Positions 38,501 to 47,622 of a stretch of 64,000 bases of DNA are shown one piece after another. The position numbers and the translations under genes are program-made. Within the stretch, counting starts at the first letter, position 1. Each line of letters starts with the position of its first letter. Source of the DNA: Terribacillus aidingensis (GTDB lineage Bacteria > Bacillota > Bacilli > Bacillales > Amphibacillaceae); contig NZ_CP159996.1 in assembly GCF_040703035.1 (NCBI RefSeq), positions 1,460,001 through 1,524,000 on the forward strand, in the 5' to 3' direction. Under the pieces are notes generated by a model. The model saw only the letters and a program-made list of their open reading frames with translations, ran no database searches and was not told the origin of the DNA.

Positions 38501-39861
38501 TACTGTTTGGGGAAGACAAGGTATATCGTGCTGGTACAATTGGTACTGTAGCAGAAAAAACAGCCTATGGTTATGTGAAAGGCTATGCCAGCGATAATCA
38601 GCTTCATATCCGAAATGCGGAAGTGGACCGTCTCGTTCAAGGCTGTACTGGAGTGAAAAGGACAACCGGTCAGCATCCAGGTGGTATAATTGTTGTGCCG
38701 GATGACCAAGATATATATGACTTCACACCTATCCAGTTCCCTGCAGATGACCGCAATTCAGAATGGAAAACGACCCACTTCGACTTCCACTCGATTCATG
38801 ATAATCTGCTGAAACTGGATATACTCGGACACGATGATCCGACCGTCATCCGTATGCTTCAGGATTTGTCCGGTATCGATCCAAAAACTATTCCGACAAA
38901 TGATCCGGAAGTAATGAAGATCTTTTCCGGACCAGAAGCATTAGGTGTGACGGCAGAACAAATTATGTGTAAAACAGGTACACTCGGCGTGCCAGAGTTC
39001 GGAACGCGTTTTGTCCGACAGATGCTGGAGGATACGAATCCATCCACTTTTGCCGAGCTTGTCCAGATTTCCGGACTATCCCATGGTACAGATGTATGGC
39101 TAGGCAATGCCCAGGAATTGATCAACAGCGGCATTTGCACATTACCTGAAGTAATTGGCTGTCGTGATGACATCATGGTTTATCTGATGCACCGGGGTCT
39201 TGATTCATCGCTTGCGTTCAAGATCATGGAGTCTGTCCGAAAAGGGAAAGGGCTTCAGGATGAATGGATCGAAGAGATGAAGAAGAACAATGTACCGGAT
39301 TGGTATATCGATTCATGTCTGAAAATCAAGTACATGTTCCCAAAAGCCCACGCAGCTGCATATGTTCTTATGGCTGTACGGATTGCCTACTTCAAGGTGC
39401 ATCATCCGATTCTCTTCTATGCTGCGTACTTCAGTGTACGTGCTAGTGATTTCGAGCTTGATACGATGATCAAAGGACCAGAAGCAATCCGCCAGCGTAT
39501 AAACGAAATCAACCAAAAGGGTCATGATGCTTCTCCAAAAGAGAAGAACCTTGTGACTGTACTGGAGCTATCCCTTGAAATGTGTGAGCGAGGCTTCCAT
39601 TTCCAGCGGGTTGATTTGTACAAATCCAGTGCTACTGACTTTCTTGTTGACGGAGACAGCTTGATTCCGCCGTTCAATGCAATTGACGGACTAGGTACCA
39701 ATGCTGCGCTCAATATCGTGAAAGTACGGGAAGATGGAGAGTTTCTGTCAAAAGAGGATTTGCGTGAACGAAGCAGGATAAGTAAAACGGTATTGGAGTA
39801 TATGGATCAGCATGGCTGTCTGGAAGGAATGGCTGACCAGAACCAGCTTTCGCTATTCTAA
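35569..39861 (+). CDS. polC: DNA polymerase III alpha subunit, Gram-positive type PolC
   Basis: PolC is the main replicative polymerase of low-G+C Gram-positives. The 1430-residue protein has an N-terminal domain, an OB fold, a PHP domain ([15 protein letters not shown] near residue 328) interrupted by a DnaQ-like proofreading exonuclease ([19 protein letters not shown] near 420; [10 protein letters not shown] near 565), then the rest of the PHP domain, a zinc-binding site (CPSCKYNEF and CPSCGESL near 905-945), and the C-family polymerase core ([11 protein letters not shown] near 957; [15 protein letters not shown]). Length is standard for the family. Confidence 0.99.
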   Translation: MSLSRNEKMDMLLEQIQLDTETIEAHFKESQLEKLEVDPKEKSWHFHFQLANLLPPTIYKIFTAKLTEAFAHIAAVNWSIRCVTNTVEAEHIQDYWKDFVLTYPKLSPAYKDLVQTQVPIVNGNKIMLTARNEAEASALKKRLEPAFQTYCEKIGAGLYMLTVTVQEQNMEELTKFREQKAIEDSLLVQKAIKDSEDRAKKQDETPQGPVMIGYAINDEITLMRDIQDEERRMAVQGYVFDVDIRELRSGRHLLIAKVTDYTDSFQIKMFSKGNEDADKFKQLKKGMWIKARGSIQTDNFTNELTMMANDINQITVTLRRDEAEEGEKRVELHAHTLMSQMDAVTSASRLIETAARFGHESIAITDHAVVQSYPEAFAAGKKNNVKVIYGLEANLVDDGVPIAYNSKDINLEKATYIVFDVETTGLSASYDKIIELAAVKFHDGEIVDRFERFANPHQKLSQTIIDLTGITDDMLVDAPEIEDVLNDFNAWMGDDVLVAHNASFDMGFLNQGFKRIGLEKASNAVIDTLELARFLFPQLKNHRLNTLCKFLDIELTQHHRAIYDTEATSYLLWRLLKEAFNKEIMNHNQLNNYMGEGNAYQRSRPYHCTIYVQNEIGLKNMYKLVSMSHVDYFYRVPRIPRSKLEQHREGLIISSGCDKGEVFEAMMQKSKEDAAEAAAFYDVIEVQPPANYYHLIEKELVQNEAHLFDILRNLVELGEDLDKPVVATGNVHYIEEHEKQYRNILIKTQNGNPLSRQTLPDVHFRTTAEMLACFDFLPSEKAKEIVVTNTKKVSDMMEDVKPVKEDLYTPNIDGAEDEMRQMSYDRARSIYGDTLPEIVEKRIEKELKSIIGHGFAVIYLISHKLVKKSLEDGYLVGSRGSVGSSLIATLTDITEVNPLPPHYVCPSCKYNEFFNDGSVASGYDLPEKNCPSCGESLKRDGQDIPFETFLGFKGDKVPDIDLNFSGAYQPQAHNYTKVLFGEDKVYRAGTIGTVAEKTAYGYVKGYASDNQLHIRNAEVDRLVQGCTGVKRTTGQHPGGIIVVPDDQDIYDFTPIQFPADDRNSEWKTTHFDFHSIHDNLLKLDILGHDDPTVIRMLQDLSGIDPKTIPTNDPEVMKIFSGPEALGVTAEQIMCKTGTLGVPEFGTRFVRQMLEDTNPSTFAELVQISGLSHGTDVWLGNAQELINSGICTLPEVIGCRDDIMVYLMHRGLDSSLAFKIMESVRKGKGLQDEWIEEMKKNNVPDWYIDSCLKIKYMFPKAHAAAYVLMAVRIAYFKVHHPILFYAAYFSVRASDFELDTMIKGPEAIRQRINEINQKGHDASPKEKNLVTVLELSLEMCERGFHFQRVDLYKSSATDFLVDGDSLIPPFNAIDGLGTNAALNIVKVREDGEFLSKEDLRERSRISKTVLEYMDQHGCLEGMADQNQLSLF

Positions 39862-39869
39862 CAGGATTC

Positions 39870-39898
39870 TTGCCTAAATAAGAAACTTGTGGTATATT
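39870..39898 (+). promoter_or_regulatory. Sigma-A-type promoter for the rimP-nusA operon
   Basis: TTGCCT (39870-39875), a 17-bp spacer and TATATT (39893-39898) lie just after the polC stop. Transcription would start near 39905, giving rimP a leader of about 235 nt that contains three terminator-like hairpins. Confidence 0.7.
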
Positions 39899-39930
39899 AT
39901 CCAATAGCGGTATTGATACGAACCAGATCA

Positions 39931-39955
39931 AGAGTGGGATTACCCACTCTTTTTC
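39931..39955 (+). terminator. Terminator 1 in the polC-rimP gap
   Basis: AGAGTGGG (39931-39938), loop ATTA, CCCACTCT (39943-39950) and TTTT are a perfect 8-bp stem with a short T-run. It could end polC transcripts and also act about 25 nt after the start of the downstream promoter. Confidence 0.85.
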
Positions 39956-39983
39956 ATACCCATGGATTCGGCATCAAGTTTGT

Positions 39984-40007
39984 AAGGGGAGCGCCTCTTC
40001 GTTTTTT
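39984..40007 (+). terminator. Terminator-like hairpin 2 in the rimP leader
   Basis: AAGGGG (39984-39989), loop AGCG and CCTCTT (39994-39999, one G-T pair) are followed by CG and six T residues. The short stem and the offset of the T-run make it a weak terminator, the type that often needs NusA. Confidence 0.55.
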
Positions 40008-40036
40008 GTAGCAAAAAGCACATGATAAACATTGTT

Positions 40037-40070
40037 CCCTTGCTTCCATTTCGGGCAAGGGTTTTCTATT
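40037..40070 (+). terminator. Terminator-like hairpin 3 in the rimP leader
   Basis: CCCTTGC (40037-40043) and GCAAGGG (40055-40061) form a perfect 7-bp stem with an 11-base loop, followed by TTTTCTATT, an interrupted T-tract. It lies 70 bp before the rimP start and is the best candidate for a NusA-stimulated attenuator. Confidence 0.65.
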
Positions 40071-40139
40071 GAGAGGCTACACCCTTACCCATTTAAAAGT
40101 AATATTCGCCTGAAAGCGTGCAGTAAAGGAGGAAGCATT

Positions 40140-40613
40140 TTGGCAGCCAATATAACGGAAGTTACGGAAAGCTATCTACAACCGATCGTGGAAGAGCTGC
40201 AGCTTGAGTTGGTTGATGTAGAATTCGTCAAGGAAGGCAAGAATTGGTTCCTGCGTGTTTATGTCGACAAAACGGAAGGCATTGATATCGAGGAATGCGC
40301 CATCGTCTCTGAAAAGTTGAGTGAAATCCTAGATGAGAATGACCCGGTTGATTTTCCGTACTTTCTGGAGGTTTCTTCGCCAGGAGCGGAAAGACCACTG
40401 AAAACGAAACAAGCAATCACAAAAAGCATCGGTAAGACAGTACATGTAAAGCTATATGAGCCGATCGATAACGAGAAAGAGTATCAAGGTACATTGAAGG
40501 CGTTCGAAGACGATGTATTGACATTGGAAGTCATGATCAAAGCGAGGAAAAAGGAAGTGTCCCTTCCATATGAGAAAATCGCGAAGGCACGTCTGGCTGT
40601 AACGTTTAACTAA
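40140..40613 (+). CDS. rimP: Ribosome maturation factor RimP
   Basis: RimP assists 30S subunit assembly. The 157-residue product has the conserved LVDVEFVKEGKNWFLRVYVDK, GIDIEECAIVSEKLSEILD and YFLEVSSPGAERPL, followed by a small beta barrel. The start is TTG 40140, 8 bp after AAAGGAGG; the frame runs further upstream through the hairpin leader, but without a ribosome site and without family similarity. It is the first gene of the nusA-infB operon. Confidence 0.95.
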   Translation: MAANITEVTESYLQPIVEELQLELVDVEFVKEGKNWFLRVYVDKTEGIDIEECAIVSEKLSEILDENDPVDFPYFLEVSSPGAERPLKTKQAITKSIGKTVHVKLYEPIDNEKEYQGTLKAFEDDVLTLEVMIKARKKEVSLPYEKIAKARLAVTFN

Positions 40614-40627
40614 AGGGGGATATACGA

Positions 40628-41734
40628 GTGAGCAGCGAGCTTTTTGATGCCATTACTTATTTGGAGAAAGAGAAAGGGATTAACAAAGACGTCCTGATCG
40701 AAGCGCTGGAAGCAGCCTTGATCTCCGCTTATAAAAAGAACTTCAAGTCTGCAACGAATGTTCGTGTTGATTTGAATGAAACAACTGGGTCCATGAAAGT
40801 TTTCGCCCGTAAAGATGTTGTCGAGGAAGTCGAGGACAGCCAGCAGCAAATGACACTGGATGAAGCTCGTGCTATTTCTGGTACGTACGATATCGGCGAT
40901 GTCGTTGAAATTGAAGTGACACCGAAGGACTTCGGCCGTATTGCAGCACAAGCAGCGAAGCAAGTCGTTACACAGCGTGTGCGTGAGGCAGAGCGCGGCG
41001 TCATCTTCAGCGAATATGCAGATCGGGAAGAAGATGTCATGACTGGTATCGTCTCCCGTAATGATCCAAGATTCATTTATGTGGACCTTGGAAAAATCGA
41101 AGCGAAATTGCCGGAAAGCGAACAGATGTCTACGGAAAAATATGAAATCCATGACCGCTTGAAGGTATACGTGACGAAAGTGGAGAACACGAACAAAGGA
41201 CCGAGCATCTTCGTTTCCAGGACTCACCCAGGTCTTTTGAAGCGATTATTTGAAATGGAAGTGCCAGAAATTTATGATGGTACTGTAGAGATTCGTTCTG
41301 TGGCACGTGAGGCTGGAGATCGTTCTAAGATTTCTGTCTATGCATCCCAAGCGGAAGTCGATCCTGTCGGTTCCTGTGTTGGTCAGCGCGGTCAGCGTGT
41401 CCAAGCAATCGTGAATGAATTGAAAGGTGAAAAAATTGATATCGTAGAGTGGTCGGAAGATCCCGTTGAATACGTATCAAATGCGCTTAGTCCTTCCAAG
41501 GTCATCTCTGTACTTGTCGATGAGGAAGAAAAAGCGACAACGGTCATCGTACCTGATTACCAGCTTAGCCTTGCAATCGGGAAACGTGGTCAAAATGCCC
41601 GCCTGGCAGCGAAATTGACAGGCTGGAAAATCGATATTAAATCTGAGACTGAAGCACGCGAGCTTGGCATATTGACTAAGCAGGATGCAGAAGCTGACGA
41701 CTTCGACGATTTTGACGACGAAGACACATATTGA
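40628..41734 (+). CDS. nusA: Transcription termination/antitermination factor NusA
   Basis: NusA binds RNA polymerase and stimulates pausing and intrinsic termination. The 368-residue protein has an N-terminal polymerase-binding domain, an S1 domain (about residues 135-200), and two KH domains (ISVYASQAEVDPVGSCVGQRG and LSLAIGKRGQNARLAAKLTG). As in other Firmicutes it lacks the C-terminal acidic repeats of the E. coli protein and ends in a short Asp/Glu tail. The start is GTG 40628 after AAAGGGGG. Confidence 0.98.
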   Translation: MSSELFDAITYLEKEKGINKDVLIEALEAALISAYKKNFKSATNVRVDLNETTGSMKVFARKDVVEEVEDSQQQMTLDEARAISGTYDIGDVVEIEVTPKDFGRIAAQAAKQVVTQRVREAERGVIFSEYADREEDVMTGIVSRNDPRFIYVDLGKIEAKLPESEQMSTEKYEIHDRLKVYVTKVENTNKGPSIFVSRTHPGLLKRLFEMEVPEIYDGTVEIRSVAREAGDRSKISVYASQAEVDPVGSCVGQRGQRVQAIVNELKGEKIDIVEWSEDPVEYVSNALSPSKVISVLVDEEEKATTVIVPDYQLSLAIGKRGQNARLAAKLTGWKIDIKSETEARELGILTKQDAEADDFDDFDDEDTY

Positions 41735-41749
41735 TAAGGGGCGCTGTAT

Positions 41750-42022
41750 ATGAAACAAAAGAAAGTTCCGCTTCGAAAATGTGTGGTTTCCAATGAAATG
41801 AAGCCAAAACAGGATTTGATCCGGGTTGTCCGCAGCAAAGAAGGCGATGTCTTTGTGGATGAAACCGGTAAAAAGAACGGTCGCGGTGCGTACGTCTCGA
41901 AGGATGCGGCTATCATAGAAAAAGCAAAAAAACAAGATACGCTGGCGCGGCACTTGAATACACAGATCGATGATTCTATTTATGAAGAACTTGCGCGATT
42001 AGCGAAAGGTCAGCACTCATGA
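41750..42022 (+). CDS. rnpM: YlxR family RNA-binding protein RnpM
   Basis: This 90-residue basic protein carries the YlxR pattern PLRKCVVSNEMKPKQDLIRVVR and KKNGRGAYVSKD. In B. subtilis the orthologue has been described as a modulator of RNase P activity and renamed RnpM; I rely on family for that role. It lies between nusA and ylxQ and overlaps ylxQ by 4 bp. Confidence 0.93.
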   Translation: MKQKKVPLRKCVVSNEMKPKQDLIRVVRSKEGDVFVDETGKKNGRGAYVSKDAAIIEKAKKQDTLARHLNTQIDDSIYEELARLAKGQHS

Positions 42023-42336
42023 GTAAAAATTATTTGAATTTGTTAGGCTTAGCTGTACGTGCCGGGCAGTGCACCTTCGGAGAAGATGCCATTGTCCGGG
42101 ATGTCCAGCGGCAGAAAGCAAAGCTAGTAATAGCTGCCAGTGATGTCGGTCCCCAAACCCTGAAGAAACTTCGCAACAAGACCGATTACTACAACATTGC
42201 CTTTCTGCAGGTAGAGGAGGACCGGGATCAATTATCACAAGCGATTGGTAAATCCGGCAGAGTCGCAATTGCCATTTTGGATCAAGGCTTTGCAGACAAA
42301 TTGAAATCTTTGCTCACTGAATCCACTCGGAGGTGA
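42019..42336 (+). CDS. ylxQ: L7Ae-family ribosomal-like protein YlxQ
   Basis: This 105-residue protein has an L7Ae/L30e fold with [25 protein letters not shown] and the RNA-binding loop [16 protein letters not shown]. Such proteins bind kink-turn RNA. It is a standard member of the nusA-infB operon in Firmicutes. AGCGAAAGGTCAG precedes the ATG; the next gene, infB, starts 4 bp after its stop. Confidence 0.93.
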   Translation: MSKNYLNLLGLAVRAGQCTFGEDAIVRDVQRQKAKLVIAASDVGPQTLKKLRNKTDYYNIAFLQVEEDRDQLSQAIGKSGRVAIAILDQGFADKLKSLLTESTRR

Positions 42337-42340
42337 ACGT

Positions 42341-44497
42341 ATGTCAAAGATTCGTGTTTATGAATACGCAAAAGAGAAGAACGTTTCCAGTAAGGAAATC
42401 ATTACTAAACTTAAAAGTATGAATATCGAAGTATCCAATCATATGTCCATGATTAATGAAACGGCAAAAGACAAATTGGATAAGAGCTTCACAGCAAAAA
42501 GCGCGGGTAGCGAGAAAGTAGCGATTAAAACGGGGAACTCAACAAACACAACCAACTCAGCAAATAATAGCGGACAGAACAATAAGCCGAAAAGCAAGAG
42601 TGGCGGCGGTCCACAGAACCGCAACCAGCAGCAGCGTAATGGTAATAAAAAACCAGGCAAAGGCGGACAGAACAACAATAGACGCGGCGGCCGGAACAAT
42701 AACCGGGGTAAAGCACCGCAGCAGAAGCGTCCTGAGATGCCGACTCCAGATAAAATTACCTTCAAAGAGTCTTTGACTGTTAGTGAATTGGCAGCAAAGC
42801 TTCATAGGGAGTCCACTGAAATCATCAAAAAGCTCTTCCTTCAAGGTGTCATGGCAACAAAGAACCAGGACTTGGACAAAGATGCTATTGAAATGATCTG
42901 TGCAGAATACGATGTTGAAGTAGAAGAAGAAGTAGATGTTGATGTAACAGATTTGGATAACTACAAAATCGAAGATAAAGCTGATGAACTGCAGGAACGT
43001 CCTGCCGTTGTTACAATCATGGGACACGTTGACCATGGTAAAACAACTTTGCTTGATTCTATCCGAGATACGAAAGTGACCGAAGGAGAAGCTGGCGGAA
43101 TTACGCAGCATATCGGTGCATATCAAGTTGAAGAAAATGGCAAGAAGATTACCTTCCTTGATACTCCTGGACACGCAGCTTTCACAAGCATGCGTTCCCG
43201 TGGTGCACAAGTAACAGATATCGCGATTCTAGTTGTAGCTGCAGATGACGGTGTTATGCCGCAGACAGTCGAAGCGATCAACCATGCGAAAGCTGCGGAA
43301 GTGCCGATCATCGTAGCGGTTAACAAAATCGACTTGGAAGGCGCTAATCCAGACCGAGTGATGCAGGAGCTTACTGAGCATAACCTGATCCCTGAGGATT
43401 GGGGCGGTGATACAATCTTCGTTCAGCTTTCTGCGAAAAAACGTGAGGGTATCGACGATTTGCTTGAAATGATCTTGCTTGTAACCGAAGTTGAAGAATT
43501 AAAAGCAAACCCGAACCGTTCTGCAGAGGGTACTGTAATCGAAGCACAATTGGATAAAGGTCGCGGTCCTGTAGCAACATTGCTTGTACAGAATGGTACG
43601 CTTAATATCGGCGACAGCATTGTTGTCGGTAATACATTCGGCCGTGTGCGTGCAATGGTGAATGATTTGGGACGCCGTGTGAAAACAGCTCCTCCATCCA
43701 CACCGGTTGAGATCACTGGCTTGAACAGTGTACCGAATGCAGGTGACCAGTTCATGGTATTCGAAGACGAGAAACAAGCTCGTCAAGTAGGGGAAGCAAG
43801 ACAGCAGAAGCAAGTAGAAGAGAATCGTTCCAGCGGGGCACGTGTCAGCCTTGAGGATCTGTTTAACCAGATCAAGCAAGGGGAAGTGAAAGATATCAAC
43901 TTAATCGTGAAAGCGGACGTGCACGGTTCCGTAGAAGCGATGGCTGCATCCCTGGAGAAAATCGAAGTGGAAGGCGTTAAAGTCCGCATCATCCACACAG
44001 GTGTAGGCGCAATAACGGAATCTGATGTTATATTGGCATCTGCTTCAAATGCGATTATCATCGGTTTCAACGTTCGTCCGGATACCAATGCGAAAAAAGC
44101 TGCAGAATCTGAAAATGTCGATATCCGCCAGCATCGCATCATCTATAAAGTAATTGAAGAAATTGAATCCGCAATGAAAGGGATGCTTGATCCTGAGTTC
44201 GAAGAGAAAGTCATCGGACAAGCGGAAGTTCGTCAAATTATCAAGGTATCCCGTATCGGTACGATTGCGGGAAGCTATGTAACAGAAGGTAAAATCACAC
44301 GTGATGCTTCCATCCGTGTCATCCGTGATGGTATTGTAATCGTTGAGGATGAAATTGATTCCTTGAAACGTTTCAAGGATGATGTACGTGAAGTTGCTAC
44401 AAACTATGAGTGTGGAATCACATTGCAGAACTTCCACGATCTTAAAGAGGGCGACACATTCGAAGCGTATGTAATGGAAGAAATCGAAAGAAAATGA
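42341..44497 (+). CDS. infB: Translation initiation factor IF-2
   Basis: IF-2 is the GTPase that brings initiator tRNA to the ribosome and joins the subunits. The 718-residue protein has an N-terminal IF2N helix domain ([19 protein letters not shown]), a low-complexity linker rich in Asn, Gly, Gln and Arg (about residues 65-135), a second IF2N segment, then the G domain ([10 protein letters not shown] near 228, [12 protein letters not shown]) and domains II-IV. The ATG follows CGGAGGTGA. The stop overlaps the ylxP ATG by 4 bp. Confidence 0.99.
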   Translation: MSKIRVYEYAKEKNVSSKEIITKLKSMNIEVSNHMSMINETAKDKLDKSFTAKSAGSEKVAIKTGNSTNTTNSANNSGQNNKPKSKSGGGPQNRNQQQRNGNKKPGKGGQNNNRRGGRNNNRGKAPQQKRPEMPTPDKITFKESLTVSELAAKLHRESTEIIKKLFLQGVMATKNQDLDKDAIEMICAEYDVEVEEEVDVDVTDLDNYKIEDKADELQERPAVVTIMGHVDHGKTTLLDSIRDTKVTEGEAGGITQHIGAYQVEENGKKITFLDTPGHAAFTSMRSRGAQVTDIAILVVAADDGVMPQTVEAINHAKAAEVPIIVAVNKIDLEGANPDRVMQELTEHNLIPEDWGGDTIFVQLSAKKREGIDDLLEMILLVTEVEELKANPNRSAEGTVIEAQLDKGRGPVATLLVQNGTLNIGDSIVVGNTFGRVRAMVNDLGRRVKTAPPSTPVEITGLNSVPNAGDQFMVFEDEKQARQVGEARQQKQVEENRSSGARVSLEDLFNQIKQGEVKDINLIVKADVHGSVEAMAASLEKIEVEGVKVRIIHTGVGAITESDVILASASNAIIIGFNVRPDTNAKKAAESENVDIRQHRIIYKVIEEIESAMKGMLDPEFEEKVIGQAEVRQIIKVSRIGTIAGSYVTEGKITRDASIRVIRDGIVIVEDEIDSLKRFKDDVREVATNYECGITLQNFHDLKEGDTFEAYVMEEIERK

Positions 44498-44772
44498 TTC
44501 TGGCTGCCGTTGTAGAATGTATGATCTATGACGCGCATTCTCTCAAGGATAAGCGTTCGGTCGTAAAACGAATCACTTCACGAATCGGTGGATCCTTCAA
44601 TATCGCTATCAGCGAAGCAGACTACCATGATTTATGGCAGCGCACTTGCTTTGAACTGGTAACGACTTCTCCTGATCGTGTTCGTGCTGAACGTGTAATG
44701 GACCAAGCGCTTGCTTTGATTGATTCTTTTCCGGAGATCGAGAGAACAGCTACTGATAAGCAGTGGCTTTAG
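44494..44772 (+). CDS. ylxP: DUF503 family protein YlxP
   Basis: This 92-residue protein contains the DUF503 signature [18 protein letters not shown] and [22 protein letters not shown]. Its place between infB and rbfA is widely conserved and suggests a translation- or ribosome-related role, but no activity is established that I can state from sequence. Confidence 0.92.
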   Translation: MILAAVVECMIYDAHSLKDKRSVVKRITSRIGGSFNIAISEADYHDLWQRTCFELVTTSPDRVRAERVMDQALALIDSFPEIERTATDKQWL

Positions 44773-44802
44773 CATCCCTCCGAATGATGATGAGGTGATA
44801 AT

Positions 44803-45153
44803 ATGAGTGAACTACGTGCAAATCGTGTCGCAGAGCAAATGAAAAAAGAACTAGGCGACATCATTTCAAGAAAGATAAAAGATCCGCGAGTAGGCTTTGT
44901 CACGGTGACGGATGTCGAAGTGACTGGAGACCTGCAGCAGGCGAAAGTCTACATCTCCGTCCTTGGCGAGGAGAAGCAGAAGCATAATACACTTCTTGGG
45001 CTTTCAAAAGCGAAAGGATTCATTCGTTCCGAAATCGGCAAACGCATCCGTTTGCGTAAAACACCGGAACTGGCATTTGAATTCGATGAAGCGGTCGATC
45101 AAGGTAATCGGATTGAGCATCTTCTAAAAGAGCTTAATGATACCGACAGATAA
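44803..45153 (+). CDS. rbfA: Ribosome-binding factor A
   Basis: RbfA is a KH-type 30S maturation and cold-adaptation factor. The 116-residue product starts with the helix [37 protein letters not shown] and has KVYISVLG and [27 protein letters not shown] upstream gives the ribosome site. A strong terminator follows 10 bp after the stop. Confidence 0.97.
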   Translation: MSELRANRVAEQMKKELGDIISRKIKDPRVGFVTVTDVEVTGDLQQAKVYISVLGEEKQKHNTLLGLSKAKGFIRSEIGKRIRLRKTPELAFEFDEAVDQGNRIEHLLKELNDTDR

Positions 45154-45163
45154 GATACAACAG

Positions 45164-45207
45164 AGAATCCCTTCGCCCTTCATGGGAGGAAGGGATTCTT
45201 TTTTTAC
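45164..45207 (+). terminator. Strong rho-independent terminator between rbfA and truB
   Basis: AGAATCCCTTC (45164-45174) pairs perfectly over 11 bp with GAAGGGATTCT (45189-45199), and seven further T residues follow. It is one of the best terminators in the window. It lies within the otherwise continuous nusA-truB-ribF order, only 25-30 bp before the truB start. Confidence 0.9.
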
Positions 45208-45230
45208 ATAGCAAAAAAGGGGTGCTGACA

Positions 45231-46151
45231 TTGGATGGGATCCTAGCATTATGGAAACCAAAAGGGATGACCTCCCACGATTGTGTGTTCAAAGCACGCA
45301 AGATATTACAGACGAAGAAGATCGGGCACACAGGTACGCTGGACCCTGATGTAGAGGGTGTATTGCCACTATGTATCGGCCAGGCGACAAAGATCGTACC
45401 TTATTTGACGGATACCTCCAAAACCTATGTAGCTGAGATAACACTGGGTTCTTCAACTGAGACAGAAGATAAAAGCGGTGAGGTAATAGAGGAGAAACCA
45501 GTCTCTGAACCGATTTCTTTGCAAGATATCGAGAAGGTACTCGAATCATTCACCGGTGAAATCGAACAGATACCGCCAATGTACTCTGCAGTTAAGGTAA
45601 ACGGCCGTAAGCTATATGAATACGCGCGGAAAGGAGAGCGCGTGGAGCGACCGATACGGCATGTGACGATTCATGAAATTGTACTGGACCATGCATCTGT
45701 AAACGAAGATGGAAGTGTGTTCCGGTTCACAGTAAGCTGTTCGAAAGGCACCTATATCCGTACCCTTTGTGTAGATATAGGAAAAGCACTAGGCTATCCA
45801 GCTCATATGAGCGACCTGGTACGGATCCAGGCTGGAGCATTTCGTACACAGGATACAGTCACTTTTGCTAAAATGGAAGAGGCGATGCTTACAGGGAATA
45901 TGGAACAATTGCTGCAGCCTGTCACGAAAGCGATTGAATTCATGCCGCTGATTGAGGCAGATGATGCAATTGAACTAAAGGTCAGGTACGGCCAGCGACT
46001 CTCTCGGCCGGCAGAAGCAAGTCTATACCGGGTGCAAAGAGCTGATCAGCTTCTCGGTATTTACGAGACACATCCTGACTATCCACATTTACTGAAGCCA
46101 AAACGAGTATTCGTATCAGGGAAAGCAGGTGGCACAGATGCAAACGATTAA
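45231..46151 (+). CDS. truB: tRNA pseudouridine-55 synthase TruB
   Basis: TruB makes the universal pseudouridine 55 in the T-loop of tRNAs. The 306-residue protein has GILALWKPKGMTSHDCV at its N-terminus, the catalytic Asp38 in GHTGTLDPD, and a C-terminal PUA-like domain. I choose TTG 45231 (LDGILALW) because AAAGGGG lies 7-8 bp upstream and this fits the family N-terminus; GTG 45222 would place the start on the ribosome site. The end overlaps ribF. Confidence 0.95.
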   Translation: MDGILALWKPKGMTSHDCVFKARKILQTKKIGHTGTLDPDVEGVLPLCIGQATKIVPYLTDTSKTYVAEITLGSSTETEDKSGEVIEEKPVSEPISLQDIEKVLESFTGEIEQIPPMYSAVKVNGRKLYEYARKGERVERPIRHVTIHEIVLDHASVNEDGSVFRFTVSCSKGTYIRTLCVDIGKALGYPAHMSDLVRIQAGAFRTQDTVTFAKMEEAMLTGNMEQLLQPVTKAIEFMPLIEADDAIELKVRYGQRLSRPAEASLYRVQRADQLLGIYETHPDYPHLLKPKRVFVSGKAGGTDAND

Positions 46152-47076
46152 ACTGGATTATTCAGAAACAATGAAACTACATGATATGCCTGCTGTAAGC
46201 GCAGCAATTGGCTTTTTCGATGGCATTCACCGCGGGCATCAAGAAGTCATCAAGCATGCGATAGATGCTGCTCAGGAAAAACAGCTGAAAAGTGCGGTCA
46301 TCACCTTTCATCCGCATCCATCCGTTGTGTTGGGTAAAGCGGATACGAGAGAAGATTATCTGACTCCGCTCCATGAAAAAGAAGCAATTCTGGAAAGCAT
46401 GGGCATCGATTATCTTTATTTGATTGGCTTCACGAAAGAATTAGCTGGTCTTAGTCCCGAGAACTTCATCGAGTGCTTTATCGACGGATTAGCAGTGCGT
46501 CACTTAGTATCGGGTTTTGATTTCACATACGGAAAAAAAGGTGCAGGTAATGCGGATACTCTTCAGAAAGCTGCCGAGCAACATGCATTTACGTATGAGG
46601 CAGTAGCGAAAGTGGAAAATGCGAAAGAGAAAATCAGTTCCACAAAAATCCGTCAGCTCGTAGCCAAAGGAAATATCGAAGATGCTCTGTATTTGCTTGG
46701 TCATCCGCTTACATTGACTGGAGAAGTCATCACTGGTGATCAGCGCGGACGAACAATCGGCTATCCGACGGCGAATATCCGAATCGCAGACGAGTATTTT
46801 CTGCCAAAAGTGGGTGTTTATGCTGTAGAAGTGCTTGTAAATGGGGAGACATATGCGGGCATGGCAAACCTCGGCTTCAAACCTACCTTCCAGCAGGACG
46901 CAGTCGTGCCGAATCTGGAAGTACACATCCTTGACTTCGATGAGCAGATCTACGGTGAAGATGTGACGGTCTCTTGGCGTAAATTCATTCGGGAAGAAGT
47001 CAAATTCAATGGAATTGATGCACTTGTTGCGCAGCTTGATCGAGATAAAGAGCAGATTAGCGCATATTTTGCATAG
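46138..47076 (+). CDS. ribF: Bifunctional riboflavin kinase / FAD synthetase RibF (RibC in B. subtilis)
   Basis: RibF turns riboflavin into FMN and then FAD. The 312-residue protein has an N-terminal nucleotidyltransferase domain (GFFDGIHRGHQEVI near residue 22; ISSTKIRQL) and a C-terminal flavokinase domain with RGRTIGYPTANI near residue 203. The start is ATG 46138 after GCAGGTGG; GTG 46129 falls within the ribosome site. It overlaps truB by 14 bp, so the two are cotranslated. Confidence 0.97.
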   Translation: MQTIKLDYSETMKLHDMPAVSAAIGFFDGIHRGHQEVIKHAIDAAQEKQLKSAVITFHPHPSVVLGKADTREDYLTPLHEKEAILESMGIDYLYLIGFTKELAGLSPENFIECFIDGLAVRHLVSGFDFTYGKKGAGNADTLQKAAEQHAFTYEAVAKVENAKEKISSTKIRQLVAKGNIEDALYLLGHPLTLTGEVITGDQRGRTIGYPTANIRIADEYFLPKVGVYAVEVLVNGETYAGMANLGFKPTFQQDAVVPNLEVHILDFDEQIYGEDVTVSWRKFIREEVKFNGIDALVAQLDRDKEQISAYFA

Positions 47077-47093
47077 AATCTTGTCCGGGAGAC

Positions 47094-47122
47094 TTGCAAT
47101 CTGTCTGTAAAAAGTGTAATCT
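47094..47122 (+). promoter_or_regulatory. Sigma-A-type promoter for rpsO
   Basis: TTGCAA (47094-47099), a 17-bp spacer and TAATCT (47117-47122) fit the consensus. Transcription would start near 47129 and give rpsO a leader of about 85 nt. Confidence 0.65.
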
Positions 47123-47129
47123 GGACTAT

Positions 47130-47205
47130 GGAAAACCTTCGCTTGGCAATTTGCTGCTCCGGCGATTGCTCGGGGAATGGGGTTTACAAATAGAATTTTC
47201 AGGAG
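47130..47205 (+). promoter_or_regulatory. rpsO 5' leader, candidate S15 autoregulatory RNA
   Basis: The leader holds competing complementary segments, including GCAAT/ATTGC around CAATTTGCTGCTCCGG and CTCCG/CGGGG, in a G+C-rich core of about 45 nt. There is no T-run. S15 is known to repress its own mRNA in several bacteria, including Geobacillus, through leader RNA structure. Assignment here is by gene context and possible folding only. Confidence 0.45.
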
Positions 47206-47214
47206 GAATAACAA

Positions 47215-47484
47215 ATGGCAATTACTAAAGAACGTAAGAATCAACTTATCGCAGAATACAAAACACACGACACTGACACTGGTTCACCAGAAGTACAGAT
47301 CGCTGTATTGACGGAGGAAATCACTACACTTAATGATCACCTTCGTACACACAAAAAAGATCACCATTCACGTCGTGGCCTATTGAAAATGGTTGGTCGC
47401 CGTCGTAACTTGTTGAACTATCTTCGCGATAAAGATGTTACACGTTACCGTGAACTAATTCAAAAACTTGGCCTACGCCGATAA
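47215..47484 (+). CDS. rpsO: 30S ribosomal protein S15
   Basis: S15 is a primary binder of 16S rRNA in the platform. The 89-residue product contains the signature [56 protein letters not shown] precedes the ATG. It is followed by a terminator and then pnp, the rpsO-pnp pairing found across bacteria. Confidence 0.99.
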   Translation: MAITKERKNQLIAEYKTHDTDTGSPEVQIAVLTEEITTLNDHLRTHKKDHHSRRGLLKMVGRRRNLLNYLRDKDVTRYRELIQKLGLRR

Positions 47485-47495
47485 GATTGACTAAG

Positions 47496-47520
47496 AAGCG
47501 GGAATTATTCCCGCTTTTTC
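47496..47520 (+). terminator. Rho-independent terminator after rpsO
   Basis: AAGCGGGAAT (47496-47505) pairs with ATTCCCGCTT (47507-47516) and is followed by TTTC. The outer 8 bp are G+C rich. It separates rpsO from pnp. Confidence 0.85.
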
Positions 47521-47622
47521 TATAGGAGAAAACCTATTTTACATAGTGTGATAAACGTTGCCTGGACTGGAGCATAATACAGACAGGGACATGATGCAAG
47601 ATAAATGAGAGGGGCTTTATTC

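Noticed and set aside
42535..42745. Repeat-rich tract in infB as a mobile or tandem repeat
   Set aside because: It is the normal low-complexity Asn/Gly/Arg linker of the IF-2 N-terminal region, in frame and without exact repeat units.
46504..47268. Antisense open frame (254 codons) across ribF and the rpsO promoter
   Set aside because: It overlaps ribF and the rpsO start on the other strand; composition (Cys, Phe, Ile rich) is that of reversed coding sequence.
47521..47622. Promoter for pnp between the rpsO terminator and the pnp start
   Set aside because: CATAAT at 47573 has no acceptable -35 at 16-18 bp; I could not support a promoter, though one is expected.
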